Origin: Streptomyces sp. LUP30
GTDB lineage: Bacteria; Actinomycetota; Actinomycetes; Streptomycetales; Streptomycetaceae
Assembly: GCF_001746365.1 (NCBI RefSeq)
Contig: NZ_MJAJ01000004.1
Coordinates: 62,001-126,000 of the forward strand
Length of the DNA: 64,000 nt
Direction: 5' to 3'
Numbering within the stretch: the stretch's first letter is position 1; each line of letters begins with the position of its first letter. The translations under genes and the position numbers were made by a program. Positions 17,406 through 30,020 of this stretch are shown here, one piece after another. The notes under the pieces are model-generated. The model searched no databases. It was given only the letters and a program-made list of their open reading frames with translations, and was not told the origin of the DNA.

Positions 17406-18413
17406 GTGGGCCTCGACGGAGACGCGACGCAGGACAGGGCTCGGGCCGCCGCAGGGGACCCCACCGGGGAAACGACGGGCGACACCGTCCGGCGCCTGCG
17501 GGACGGCATGGCCCGGGGAGTGCTGTCCTTCCCGCTCACCAGCTTCCACGACGACGGCTCCCTCGACCCCGACGGCTTCCGCGCCCATGTCGCGGCCCAG
17601 ATCGCCACCGGCCCCGGCGCCCTCTTCCCTGCCTGCGGCACCGGCGAGTTCTTCTCCCTCGACGAGGACGAGTACCGGCAGACCGTGACGATCGCCGTCG
17701 AGGAGGCCGCCGGCCGCCTGCCCGTCGTCGCCGGCATCGGCTACGGCTGGGCCCAGGCCGCCCGCTTCGCCCGCATCGCCGAGCAGGCCGGCGCCGACGC
17801 CCTCCTCGTCCTGCCGCACTACCTCGTCGCCGCCCCGCAGGACGGCCTCGTCGCCCAGCTGGAGCAGATCTCCGCCCGCACCCGGCTGCCCCTGATCGCC
17901 TACCAGCGCGGCCAGGTCGCCTTCACCGCCGCGTCCTTGAGGCGCATCGCCCGCATCCCGAACGTCATCGGCCTCAAGGACGGCCACAGCGACCTCGACC
18001 GCCTCCAGCGCCTCACCCTCGCCGCACCCGAGGACTTCCTCTTCTTCAACGGCGCCGCCACCGCCGAGATCCAGGCCCGCGCCTACGCCACCGTCGGCGT
18101 ACCCGCCTACTCCTCCGCCGTCCACGCCTTCGCTCCCGAGATCGCGAACGCCTTCTTCGCCGCCCTGCGCGACGGCGACGGCACGGACGGCGCATCGGTG
18201 CAGCGGCTGCTGCGCGACTTCTACGTCCCGCTCGTCGAACTCCGCGACCGCGTGCCGGGCTACGCCGTGTCCCTGGTCAAGGCCGCGGCCCGCCTGCGCG
18301 GCCGCCCCGTCGGACCGGTCCGCGCCCCGCTCACCGAGCCCTCGCCCGCCGACCTGGCCGACCTCACGACCCTCCTGACCGCCGGCCTCGACCTCGTAGG
18401 AGCCGCCCTGTGA
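17406..18413 (+). CDS. 5-dehydro-4-deoxyglucarate dehydratase
   Basis: DHDPS/NAL-superfamily TIM-barrel lyase that dehydrates and decarboxylates 5-keto-4-deoxyglucarate to 2,5-dioxopentanoate (alpha-ketoglutarate semialdehyde). Core motifs: MARGVLSFPLTSFHDDGSLD, FPACGTGEFFSLDEDEY, the Tyr loop LIAYQRG and the Schiff-base lysine in IGLKDGHSD. GTG 17406 is chosen because GGGAG lies 10 bases before it and the earlier in-frame ATG (17373) falls within the predicted promoter/operator. Product 335 residues, slightly longer than the usual ~305-320. Its stop overlaps the glucarate dehydratase start (GTGA). Confidence 0.9.
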   Translation: MGLDGDATQDRARAAAGDPTGETTGDTVRRLRDGMARGVLSFPLTSFHDDGSLDPDGFRAHVAAQIATGPGALFPACGTGEFFSLDEDEYRQTVTIAVEEAAGRLPVVAGIGYGWAQAARFARIAEQAGADALLVLPHYLVAAPQDGLVAQLEQISARTRLPLIAYQRGQVAFTAASLRRIARIPNVIGLKDGHSDLDRLQRLTLAAPEDFLFFNGAATAEIQARAYATVGVPAYSSAVHAFAPEIANAFFAALRDGDGTDGASVQRLLRDFYVPLVELRDRVPGYAVSLVKAAARLRGRPVGPVRAPLTEPSPADLADLTTLLTAGLDLVGAAL

Positions 18414-19705
18414 GCCCCGACCTCACGATCACGGACGTCCGTCTGACCCCGATCCTCGTCGCCGACCCGCCCCTGCTCAACACCCAGGGCGTCCACCAGC
18501 CGTACACCCCCCGGCTGATCGTGGAGGTCGAGACCGCGCAGGGGATCACCGGCCTCGGCGAGACCTACGGCGACACCAAGTACCTGGAACTCGCCCGCCC
18601 CTTCGCCGACAGGCTGACCGGCCGGCAGGTCAGCGATCTGAACGCGCTGTTCACGATCGCCGACGACGTGTCCGTCGACGGCTCCCGGATCTCCTCCCAG
18701 GTCGACGTCGGCGGACTGCGCGGCGTCCAGACCGCCGACAAACTGCGCCTGTCGGTCGTCTCCGCCTTCGAGGTCGCCTGTCTCGACGCCCTCGGCAAGG
18801 CGCTCGGCCTGCCCGTGCACGCGCTGCTCGGCGGCAAGGTGCGCGACGCCGTCGAGTACAGCGCCTACCTCTTCTACAAGTGGGCCGACCACCCCGAGGG
18901 CGTCCCCGCCGAGAAGGACGACTGGGGCGCAGCCCTCGACCCGGCCTCCGTGGTCGAGCAGGCCCGGCGCTTCAAGGAGCGCTACGGCTTCACCTCCTTC
19001 AAGCTCAAGGGCGGCGTCTTCCCGCCCGACGAGGAGATCGCCGCCGTCCGGGCCCTCGCCGAGGCCTTCCCCGGACACCCCCTGCGGCTCGACCCCAACG
19101 GCGCCTGGTCCGTGCCCACCTCGCTGCGGGTCGCCTGCGAGATCGGCGACCTCCTCGAATACCTGGAGGACCCCGCCCTCGGCGCCCCGGCCATGGCCGC
19201 GGTCGCCGCACGGACCGACGTGCCCCTCGCCACCAACATGTGCGTGACCACGTTCGCCGAGATCAGGGAGGCCTTCGCCCGCGACGCCGTCCAGGTCGTC
19301 CTCTCCGACCACCACTACTGGGGCGGACTGCGCAACACCCGCGAACTGGCCGCCGTCTGCCGCACGTTCGGAGTGGGCGTCTCCATGCACTCCAACACCC
19401 ACCTCGGGATCTCCCTGGCCGCGATGACCCACGTCGCCGCCACCGTCCCCGACCTCCACCACGCCTGCGACTCCCACTACCCCTGGCAGTCGGAGGACGT
19501 CCTCACCGAACGGCTCACCTTCGACGACGGCAAGGTGACCGTCTCCGACACTCCCGGCCTCGGCGTCGAACTCGACCGGGACAGGCTGGACTTCCTGCAC
19601 CGGCGCTGGCTGGACGACGACGGCGCGCTGCGCGAGCGCGACGACGCGACCGCCATGCGCGTCGCCGAACCCGGGTGGGTCACGCCGTCCGTGCCCCGCT
19701 GGTGA
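18410..19705 (+). CDS. Glucarate dehydratase-like enolase-superfamily enzyme
   Basis: 431-residue enolase-superfamily enzyme. The KxK motif is seen as SFKLKGG, metal ligands as LRLDPNGAW (Asp), YLEDP (Glu) and ATNMCVT (Asn), and the general-base His in SMHSNTHLG; this set is that of glucarate dehydratase, which converts D-glucarate (and L-idarate) to 5-keto-4-deoxyglucarate. The next step is performed by the adjacent upstream gene, so the two form a two-step pathway. GTG 18410 with GTAGGAG upstream. No alpha-ketoglutarate semialdehyde dehydrogenase and no glucarate permease are adjacent, so these must lie elsewhere. Confidence 0.9.
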   Translation: MSPDLTITDVRLTPILVADPPLLNTQGVHQPYTPRLIVEVETAQGITGLGETYGDTKYLELARPFADRLTGRQVSDLNALFTIADDVSVDGSRISSQVDVGGLRGVQTADKLRLSVVSAFEVACLDALGKALGLPVHALLGGKVRDAVEYSAYLFYKWADHPEGVPAEKDDWGAALDPASVVEQARRFKERYGFTSFKLKGGVFPPDEEIAAVRALAEAFPGHPLRLDPNGAWSVPTSLRVACEIGDLLEYLEDPALGAPAMAAVAARTDVPLATNMCVTTFAEIREAFARDAVQVVLSDHHYWGGLRNTRELAAVCRTFGVGVSMHSNTHLGISLAAMTHVAATVPDLHHACDSHYPWQSEDVLTERLTFDDGKVTVSDTPGLGVELDRDRLDFLHRRWLDDDGALRERDDATAMRVAEPGWVTPSVPRW

Positions 19706-19847
19706 CCTGCCGGCGCGCTCCCTCGCCGTGACGCCGACCGCCGTGGACGCCGGGTCCGAAGCCGCGGCGCCCCCGGCGTGACGCACCGCCCGTCGTCGGT
19801 GGCGTGGTGCACACTGGCCAGATCGGCACCACGTCAGGGAGCACACC

Positions 19848-21005
19848 GTGACCGCGTCATACGCGTCCGTCGGAGAGGGACACCACCGCCACACCGGCCA
19901 GAACCGCCCGGCCGCCCGGGTCGACCCCCTGGCCGCCCGGCGCGCCCCCGACGATCCGCCCTGGGACGTCTACCTCACCGGGGACGTCTTCCTCGACATC
20001 GTCTTCACCGGGCTCGACTCCGCCCCGGTGCGCGGCACCGAGTCCTGGGCCCGCGGCATGGGTTCGAGTCCCGGCGGCGTCGCCAACATGGCCACCGCGC
20101 TCGCCCGGCTCGGCCTGCGCACCTCCCTCGCCGCCGCCTTCGGCGACGACCACTACGGCGAGTACTGCTGGGACGCCCTCGAACACGGCGAGGGCATCGA
20201 CCTCAGCACCTCGCGCACGGTCCCCGGCTGGCACTCCTCGGTCACCGTCTCCATGGCGTACGAGGGGGAGCGCACCATGGTCTCGCACGGCCACGAACCG
20301 CCCCCCGAGGAACCGGCGCCCGAGTTCCCCCCGCACGCCCGCGCCGCCGTCGCCTCCCTCACCCCCGGCAGAGGCGCCCCCTGGATCGCCCAGGCCGCGG
20401 GCCGGGGCACCCGCGTCTTCGCCGACGTCGGCTGGGACGACACCGGCGCCTGGGACCTGGCCGGCCTCACCGACCTGGAGCACTGCGAGGCCTTCCTGCC
20501 GAACGCCGAGGAGGCCATGCGCTACACCGGCGCGACCTGCCCCCGCGCCGCCGCCCACGCCCTGACCGCGCACGTGCCGCTCGCGGTCGTCACGCTCGGC
20601 GCGGAGGGCGCGTACGCGGTCGACCGGCGTACCGGCGAGTCCGCCGAGGTCCCGGCCATCGCCGTCGAGGCCCTCGACCCCACCGGCGCCGGGGACGTCT
20701 TCGTGGCCGGCTTCGTCACCGGCACCCTGGCGGACTGGCCGCTCGCCGACCGGCTCGCCTTCGCCGGGCTCACCGCCGCCCTCTCCGTCCAGGAGTTCGG
20801 CGGCTCGCTCTCCGCCCCCGGCTGGTCCGAGATCGCCGCCTGGTGGCGCAAGGTCCAGTCGGTGCCGGGCCAGGACCCCGAGGCGTTGCACCGGTACGCG
20901 TTCCTGGAGCGTCTGCTGCCCACGCTGCTTCCGGAGGCGGAGGACGCGGCCCCGTGGCCGCTGCGCAGAGCCGTCCCGACGATCGGTTTCGGCCGCTCGG
21001 CATAG
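19848..21005 (+). CDS. PfkB family carbohydrate kinase
   Basis: Ribokinase-like sugar or nucleoside kinase, 385 residues. N-terminal GDVFLDIVFTGL, the substrate loop GSSPGGVANMATALARLGL, and the PfkB signature 2 with catalytic Asp, DPTGAGDVFVAGF. Longer than typical members (about 300) because of a ~40-residue N-terminal extension and a C-terminal tail (LERLLPTLLPEAEDAAPWPL). GTG 19848. It is 142 bases downstream of the glucarate genes with its own spacing, so probably a separate transcript; substrate unknown. Confidence 0.88.
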   Translation: MTASYASVGEGHHRHTGQNRPAARVDPLAARRAPDDPPWDVYLTGDVFLDIVFTGLDSAPVRGTESWARGMGSSPGGVANMATALARLGLRTSLAAAFGDDHYGEYCWDALEHGEGIDLSTSRTVPGWHSSVTVSMAYEGERTMVSHGHEPPPEEPAPEFPPHARAAVASLTPGRGAPWIAQAAGRGTRVFADVGWDDTGAWDLAGLTDLEHCEAFLPNAEEAMRYTGATCPRAAAHALTAHVPLAVVTLGAEGAYAVDRRTGESAEVPAIAVEALDPTGAGDVFVAGFVTGTLADWPLADRLAFAGLTAALSVQEFGGSLSAPGWSEIAAWWRKVQSVPGQDPEALHRYAFLERLLPTLLPEAEDAAPWPLRRAVPTIGFGRSA

Positions 21006-21141
21006 TGGCCGGGACGGTCGCCGGGGCATGACAAAACCACTACGGCGTTGTCAGTGCCCTGGCGTACCCTTGGACTCGCCAGGCCGCCCTCGTGGCAGGC
21101 GAGACGCATCCGGGAGGACGTAAAGGCCCTCGGGCCGGTCT

Positions 21142-22200
<1,059 letters not shown>

Positions 22201-22213
22201 ACAAGCCAGCACC

Positions 22214-22711
22214 ATGTCGATCGACGTCAACAACGAGTCCGGAACCGAGGTCGACGAGCAGGCGATCCTCGACATCGCCCGCTACGCGCTCGCGCGGATG
22301 CGCATCCACCCGCTCTCCGAGCTCTCGGTGATCGTCGTGGACGCCGACGCCATGGAGCAGTTGCACATCCAGTGGATGGACCTGCCCGGCCCGACGGATG
22401 TCATGTCCTTCCCGATGGACGAGCTGCGGCCCCCGTCCAAGGACGACGACGAGCCGCCGCAGGGCCTCCTCGGCGACATCGTGCTGTGTCCCGAGGTCGC
22501 CGAGCGGCAGGGCAAGGAAGCGCCCACGGAGCACTCCATGGACGAGGAGCTCCAACTGCTCACCGTCCACGGGGTGCTGCACCTTCTCGGGTACGACCAT
22601 GAGGAGCCCGACGAGAAGGCCGAGATGTTCGGTCTGCAGGCCGCCATCGTGGACGGCTGGCGTGCGGAGAAGGGCCTGACCGGTCCCTCCCCGGCTCCGA
22701 CCGTCTCATGA
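22214..22711 (+). CDS. ybeY: Endoribonuclease YbeY
   Basis: rRNA maturation nuclease of 165 residues, single-strand-specific, involved in 16S 3'-end processing and ribosome quality control. The zinc motif H-x3-H-x5-H is seen as [11 protein letters not shown], and [11 protein letters not shown] and [11 protein letters not shown] are family-typical. ATG 22214 is 13 bases after phoH, and its stop overlaps the corC start by 4 bases. Confidence 0.96.
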   Translation: MSIDVNNESGTEVDEQAILDIARYALARMRIHPLSELSVIVVDADAMEQLHIQWMDLPGPTDVMSFPMDELRPPSKDDDEPPQGLLGDIVLCPEVAERQGKEAPTEHSMDEELQLLTVHGVLHLLGYDHEEPDEKAEMFGLQAAIVDGWRAEKGLTGPSPAPTVS

Positions 22712-24015
22712 GCCCCACCCTCGTCGCCGGCGCGATCGCCCTGGTCGTCGTCGCCTGGCTCGCCGCCTGCGCGGAGGCGGGCCTCGCGCGCGTCTCCAGC
22801 TTCCGCGCCGAGGAAGCCGTGCGCTCCGGGCGGCGGGGAAGCGCCAAGCTCGCACAGATCGCCGCCGACCCGACGCGCTATCTCAACGTGGCCCTGCTGG
22901 TCCGGGTGGCCTGCGAGATGGCGGCCGCAGCGCTGGTCACCTACGCGTGCCTCCGGCAGATCGACGGCACGGCCCCGGCGCTGTTGGCGGCGATCGGCGT
23001 CATGGTCCTCGTCTCGTACGTCGCCGTCGGCGTGTCCCCGCGGACCATCGGCCGCCAGCACCCGCTGAACACCGCGACGGCGGCCGCGTACGTGCTGCTC
23101 CCGCTGGCCCGGATCATGGGTCCGATCCCGTCGCTGCTGATCCTCATCGGCAATGCGCTGACCCCCGGCAAGGGCTTCCGCCGCGGCCCCTTCGCCTCCG
23201 AGGCGGAGCTGCGCGCGCTGGTCGACCTCGCCGAGAAGGAGTCGCTGATCGAGGACGACGAGCGCCGCATGGTGCACTCCGTCTTCGAGCTGGGCGACAC
23301 CCTCGTGCGGGAGGTCATGGTCCCGCGGACCGACCTCGTCGTCATCGAGCGCTACAAGACCATCCGCCAGGCCCTGACCCTCGCCCTGCGCTCCGGGTTC
23401 TCCCGGATACCCGTGACCGGCGAGAACGAGGACGACATCGTCGGCATCGTGTATCTGAAGGACCTCGTCCGCAAGACGCACATCAGCCGCGACGCCGAGG
23501 GCGAGCTGGTGTCGACGGCCATGCGGCCCGCCGCGTTCGTGCCCGACACGAAGAACGCCGGCGACCTGCTGCGGGAGATGCAGCGGGACCGCAACCACGT
23601 CGCCGTCGTCATCGACGAGTACGGCGGCACGGCCGGCATCGTCACCATCGAGGACATCCTGGAGGAGATCGTCGGTGAGATCACCGACGAGTACGACCGC
23701 GAGCTGCCGCCCGTTGAGGAGCTCGGCGACGACCGCTACCGGGTCACCGCCCGTCTCGACATCACCGATCTGGGCGAGCTGTACGGCCTGGAGGAGTACG
23801 ACGACGAGGACGTGGAGACCGTCGGCGGTCTGCTCGCCAAGGCGCTGGGCCGGGTGCCCATCGCCGGGGCCTCCTCCGAGGTCGAGCTGCCCGACGGACG
23901 CAAGCTGCGGCTGACGGCGGAGGCCGCGGCCGGCCGCCGCAACAAGATCGTGACGGTGCTGGTGGAGCCGGTGGACCCGGCGGATCCGCCGGGGGAGGAG
24001 ACGAGTCCCGAGTGA
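22708..24015 (+). CDS. CNNM/CorC-family transporter (hemolysin family protein)
   Basis: 435 residues: N-terminal DUF21 membrane domain with about four segments (e.g. [20 protein letters not shown]), two CBS domains ([40 protein letters not shown]) and a C-terminal CorC_HlyC domain ([19 protein letters not shown]). Likely Mg/Co efflux or homeostasis. It sits in the conserved phoH-ybeY-corC-era arrangement, overlapping ybeY (ATGA) and mmcQ (GTGA). Confidence 0.93.
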   Translation: MSPTLVAGAIALVVVAWLAACAEAGLARVSSFRAEEAVRSGRRGSAKLAQIAADPTRYLNVALLVRVACEMAAAALVTYACLRQIDGTAPALLAAIGVMVLVSYVAVGVSPRTIGRQHPLNTATAAAYVLLPLARIMGPIPSLLILIGNALTPGKGFRRGPFASEAELRALVDLAEKESLIEDDERRMVHSVFELGDTLVREVMVPRTDLVVIERYKTIRQALTLALRSGFSRIPVTGENEDDIVGIVYLKDLVRKTHISRDAEGELVSTAMRPAAFVPDTKNAGDLLREMQRDRNHVAVVIDEYGGTAGIVTIEDILEEIVGEITDEYDRELPPVEELGDDRYRVTARLDITDLGELYGLEEYDDEDVETVGGLLAKALGRVPIAGASSEVELPDGRKLRLTAEAAAGRRNKIVTVLVEPVDPADPPGEETSPE

Positions 24016-24371
24016 CGCCTCAGGAGCTGCGCGCCTTCTGTCTGTCCTTCAACGCGGTGACCGAGGAGTTCCCCTTCCGGCCGGAGATCTCGGTGTTCAA
24101 GGTCCTGGGCAAGATGTTCGCGCTGAGCTGGACCGGCGAGCAGCCGTTGAAGGTCAACCTCAAGTGCGACCCCGAGGACGCGGTCCGGCTGCGCACGGAC
24201 CATCCGGGTCTGATCGACCCCGGGTACCACATGAACAAACGCCACTGGAACACGGTCACGGTCGACGGCGGCCTCCCGGACCGGCTGGTCAGGGAGCTGA
24301 TCGAGGACTCCTACGACCTGGTGGTGGCGGGCCTGCCGCGCGCCGAGCGGCTGCGCCTGGACCGGCCGTGA
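24012..24371 (+). CDS. MmcQ/YjbR family protein
   Basis: 119-residue protein with the CyaY-like MmcQ/YjbR fold (DNA-binding-like, function unclear). Family features: AFCLSFNAVTEEFPF, LKVNLKCDPEDAVRLR, IDPGYHMNKRHWNTV and the C-terminal LIEDSYDLVV. GTG start overlaps the corC stop by 4 bases, so it is translated from the same message. It is an insertion relative to the mycobacterial order, where corC is followed directly by the deaminase-like gene. Confidence 0.9.
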   Translation: MTPQELRAFCLSFNAVTEEFPFRPEISVFKVLGKMFALSWTGEQPLKVNLKCDPEDAVRLRTDHPGLIDPGYHMNKRHWNTVTVDGGLPDRLVRELIEDSYDLVVAGLPRAERLRLDRP

Positions 24372-24444
24372 CGCGGCACCGTCCGGTTCGGGGGGACCCA
24401 CCCCTCGTCCGGGCGGGCGGGCAGGTTCTTCGTATGCTCGGGGC

Positions 24445-24798
24445 ATGACCGACAGCAACGCGCTCGACCCCGAGGACCGCAAGATCGTCACCCTGGCCCG
24501 TTCCGCGAGGGCCCGCAACGGTGTGCCGGAGGGCGCCGCCGTACGGGACGACACGGGGCGCACCTACGTCGCCGCGACGGTGGAGCTGCCGTCGCTGCGG
24601 CTGAGCGCGTTGCGGACGGCGGTGGCGATGGCGGTGGCGTCCGGCGCGCGGTCGCTGGAGGCGGCGGCCGTGGTGACGTCGTCGGAGGGCGCCGCCGAGG
24701 ACGATCTCGCCGCCGTACGGGATCTCGGCGGACCGGGGACGCCGGTGCTCCTGGCCTCGCCGGACGGGACGGTCCGGCTGACCCTCACCGCGGGCTGA
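24445..24798 (+). CDS. Cytidine deaminase-like protein lacking zinc ligands
   Basis: 117 residues with the outline of the cytidine deaminase fold (KIVTLARSARARNGVPEGAAV, GRTYVAATVELPSLRLSAL, ARSLEAAAVVTSSEG). The catalytic sequences are absent: where CDA has C/H-A-E there is SAL, and no PCxxC follows. It is the counterpart of the small gene found between corC and era in mycobacteria (the Rv2365c position). Probably a structural or regulatory protein rather than an enzyme. ATG 24445 with no strong RBS. Confidence 0.75.
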   Translation: MTDSNALDPEDRKIVTLARSARARNGVPEGAAVRDDTGRTYVAATVELPSLRLSALRTAVAMAVASGARSLEAAAVVTSSEGAAEDDLAAVRDLGGPGTPVLLASPDGTVRLTLTAG

Positions 24799-24860
24799 CC
24801 CCCACTGCGGCCGGGCCTCTCCGCCTGCTGTCCGCCTCCGCGGGCCGAGCGCCGTAACTA

Positions 24861-24875
24861 GGCCGGAATTCGGCC
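24861..24875. terminator. Small hairpin after the deaminase-like gene
   Basis: GGCCG-GAATT-CGGCC, a 5-base stem (extendable through the palindromic GAATTC) about 60 bases after the stop. It may separate the backbone operon from the secreted-protein locus that follows. Confidence 0.35.
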
Positions 24876-25023
24876 TTGCCGTGCCCGGGTCGGTCCCGCA
24901 TCAATGAGACCGTAAGTTCCGACGGACCGTCAGATCCACCCCCCACCGGCACCGGTGTCCGCACCCACCCGTCCCGTTTTCGGCCGTCCGTCTCCCCACA
25001 TCCGGGAAGGAGCCGGAAACATC

Positions 25024-25497
25024 ATGAGAGGCAAACGAATCGGATCTGGTGCGGCACTGCTGGCCGGGGCCCTCGCGGTCACCGGACTGGCGTTCGCGCC
25101 CTCTGCCGCCGCCGTCACACCGACGACGGCGACCACGACCGCGAACTGCGGTCTGTTCGGCGGCGGCGCCGCCACCCTCACGGCCACCCAGAGCGGCACC
25201 GCGGCCACCCTCACCCTCTCCTCCACCGCGATCACCGCGCCGATCCCGATCGGCGCGAACAGCATCAGCTCGACGCTCACAATGGCGAACTCGACCGGTG
25301 CCGCCCGCGTCTTCAGCGGCACCGTGAACCCCGCCATGGCCACCGGCGCCCCGATCGTGGTCGGGCCGCTCAACGGGACCGTGGCCGCCGGTGACAGCCT
25401 CGACTTCTACAAGGGCTCCCTGAAGATGGTCGTCTTCGGGATCACCGTCACCTGTACGGCACCCGGGGCCCAGTCGCCCGGACCGTTCGTGTTCTGA
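25024..25497 (+). CDS. Small secreted beta-rich protein of the WxL-like locus
   Basis: 157 residues with a clear Sec signal peptide (MRGKRIGSG, hydrophobic ALLAGALAVTGLAF, then APSAAA near residue 28). The mature protein is almost entirely Thr/Ser/Ala/Gly beta-strand-like sequence with no lysine-rich or catalytic motif, and has one Cys near each end (ANCGLFGGG and VTCTAPG), suggesting one disulfide-closed sandwich domain. The downstream WxL protein has a similar two-Cys outline in its N-terminal domain. ATG 25024 has GGAAGGAG about 13 bases upstream. I do not recognise a named family. Its position suggests a surface component assembled with the next two gene products. Confidence 0.72.
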   Translation: MRGKRIGSGAALLAGALAVTGLAFAPSAAAVTPTTATTTANCGLFGGGAATLTATQSGTAATLTLSSTAITAPIPIGANSISSTLTMANSTGAARVFSGTVNPAMATGAPIVVGPLNGTVAAGDSLDFYKGSLKMVVFGITVTCTAPGAQSPGPFVF

Positions 25498-25524
25498 CCG
25501 ATAGCTACCGGGAACAGTGCCAAC

Positions 25525-25565
25525 GGGCCGTCAGCCGACCTGCTGCAGCAGGAAGCTGACGGTCC
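25525..25565 (+). other. Nested inverted repeat between the two secreted-protein genes
   Basis: Outer arms GGGCCGTCAGC (25525-25535) and GCTGACGGTCC (25555-25565) pair over 11 bases with one G-U; inside lies a perfect 7+7 palindrome CCTGCTG/CAGCAGG (25539-25552). It could be an attenuating terminator or RNA-processing element that sets the ratio of the small protein to the downstream proteins. Confidence 0.6.
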
Positions 25566-25675
25566 ATCAGTTGACCTCGCCGTCTCCATTGACTTCTCGT
25601 GCGATCGGCATCTCAATGCCCCCTGTCGGCGCAGAAGAGCCGCTGCGCCCGCACTCCCCGGAGGAGGGGGCAACC

Positions 25676-27016
25676 ATGGCTTCACCCCTGAGGTCCCTGA
25701 GGACCCGAAGTTCGCGAAGACGGCGCTGGGCATCGCTGCTCGGGGTCACCGTGCTCGCGGTCACCGCGGGCGGCGCGCTGGCGTGCCCCGCCGGCGCCGC
25801 GACCGACGTCAGCTTCCCCACGCACTGCATCCCGCCGGCGATCGCGGGCCTCCCGCCGATCGACGGCACCACCACCGCGAAGATCACCGCGGACAACACC
25901 AGCCCCAAGGTCGGCGACACCGTCACCGTCACGTACACGGTGATCACGCCCGCCGCCAACAACCCCACCGACCTGGCCCTGCCGGCCGACATCATGACGC
26001 CGACGGGCAAGGTCACCCTCGGCGGCGCGCAGACCGGCAGCGTCACCGTCACGGGCCCGAAGAAGAACGACCCGGTGCCCGGCAAGGGCGTCTTCCCGTC
26101 GTTCTCCATGACCGGCACCTTCACGGTCACCACCCCCGGCGCGATCACCCTCTCGCCCGGCGACTACAACATCCACACCAGCTACATCCTGGAACTGGAC
26201 ACGCCCTGCACGGTGACCAACCCGCCGGCCCCGGTGTCGGAGACGGTCACGGCGGCCGACAACCCGCCCGCCAACACCCGTGCCATCTCGCTGGCTTCGG
26301 CCTCCGGCAGTCAGGGCGCGGCCGTCGCCGTCACCGGCAGCGGCTTCACCGCGGGCGCGTCGGTGACGCTCGCCGGGCGCTCCGCGTCCGCCCAGACCGC
26401 GGACACGGCGACCGTGACCGCGGACGCCCAGGGCAGGATCTCCGGTTCGCTCGTCGTCAACGACCTCACCACGACCGGTGTGGTGGCGTACGAGGGCGGC
26501 GCCTGGAGCCCGGGCCTCGGCGCGGGGCCGGTCGCGTACGTCGTGATCGACGACCATCCCGTGCCGGCCGGCAGCCAGAAGGTGACCACCACGGTCCGGG
26601 CGGGCACGCTGTCGATGTCCCAGGCCGGGGACGCCGTCCAGCTGTCCGCGGTCCAGTTCGGCCAGGGCGGCGCCTCGACAGGCGCCCTGCAGACCGTCAC
26701 CGTCAAGGACTTCCGCGGCGGCCCCGCGGGCTGGTCTCTGACCGGCAAGGTCACCGACTTCAGCGGCCCCGGCGCCAAGATCGACGCCGGCAAGCTGAGC
26801 TGGACGCCCGCGTGCACGACCAAGGCGGGCAGCCCGAGCACCTGTCAGGCCGGCTCGGCGGGCACCGTCGGCGCCTCCGGGGCGACCCTGGCGTCCACGC
26901 CCGACGGCACGGCCACCGGCGGAGAGTTCACCGCAGGCGCGCAACTGTCCCTCGACGTACCGGCGTTCACGCCCGCGGGCAGCTACGCCGGCGTCCTGAC
27001 CCTCACGCTCACCTGA
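25676..27016 (+). CDS. Secreted protein with C-terminal WxL-like domain
   Basis: 446 residues. The signal peptide starts with a run of Arg (RSSRRRRWASLLG) then hydrophobic VTVLAVTAGGALA. Residues ~45-190 form a beta domain with one Cys near each end (THCIPPAI, DTPCTVTNP). Residues ~205-290 look IPT/Ig-like (VAVTGSGFTAGASVTLAG). Residues ~310-446 match the WxL surface domain: VKDFRGGPAGWSLTGKVTDF (Trp353-x-Leu), then a beta-strand end GSYAGVLTLTLT in which the second WxL motif has lost its Trp. In Firmicutes this domain binds peptidoglycan non-covalently. ATG 25676 with GGAGGAGGGGG upstream. Confidence 0.8.
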   Translation: MASPLRSLRTRSSRRRRWASLLGVTVLAVTAGGALACPAGAATDVSFPTHCIPPAIAGLPPIDGTTTAKITADNTSPKVGDTVTVTYTVITPAANNPTDLALPADIMTPTGKVTLGGAQTGSVTVTGPKKNDPVPGKGVFPSFSMTGTFTVTTPGAITLSPGDYNIHTSYILELDTPCTVTNPPAPVSETVTAADNPPANTRAISLASASGSQGAAVAVTGSGFTAGASVTLAGRSASAQTADTATVTADAQGRISGSLVVNDLTTTGVVAYEGGAWSPGLGAGPVAYVVIDDHPVPAGSQKVTTTVRAGTLSMSQAGDAVQLSAVQFGQGGASTGALQTVTVKDFRGGPAGWSLTGKVTDFSGPGAKIDAGKLSWTPACTTKAGSPSTCQAGSAGTVGASGATLASTPDGTATGGEFTAGAQLSLDVPAFTPAGSYAGVLTLTLT

Positions 27017-27203
27017 GCGTACGCATCACGTCCACCGGTGGCCGGGCGCCCGCCCCACAGGGGCCCGCACCCGCCCGTCCACCTTGGGCCTGTCGTCCCC
27101 ATCGGTCCGCAGACGCGTGGCGACCAGGCGCCGTCGGACTCCGGCAACCCGATCCCGACGACAGACCCCAGCCGTCGCAGCCCGTCCGTGGGGGTCCGCA
27201 GCC

Positions 27204-29881
<2,678 letters not shown>

Positions 29882-29893
29882 TCACCGCCCCGC

Positions 29894-29931
29894 GTTTCCG
29901 GTTGTGCACGGATGTGTTTCCGTGACGTTTC
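29894..29931 (-). promoter_or_regulatory. Candidate GlnR-binding array upstream of amtB
   Basis: Four 5-base slots spaced by 6 bases: GTTTC (29894), TGCAC (29905), GTTTC (29916), GTTTC (29927) on the + strand. The reverse complement of the GlnR consensus (gTnAc-n6-GaAAc twice) is GTTTC-n6-GTnAC-n6-GTTTC-n6-GTnAC, so slots 1 and 3 match fully and slots 2 and 4 partly. The array sits 47-84 bases before amtB, the right distance for activation under nitrogen limitation. Confidence 0.6.
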
Positions 29932-30020
29932 ATTGCGTGGAGGTTTCCGGGAGCTCACCTGAGGGGGTTCTGCCGCTCGTGTGTACGGCGGGGCCTCGCG
30001 AATCAGGGAGAATGGGGGGC

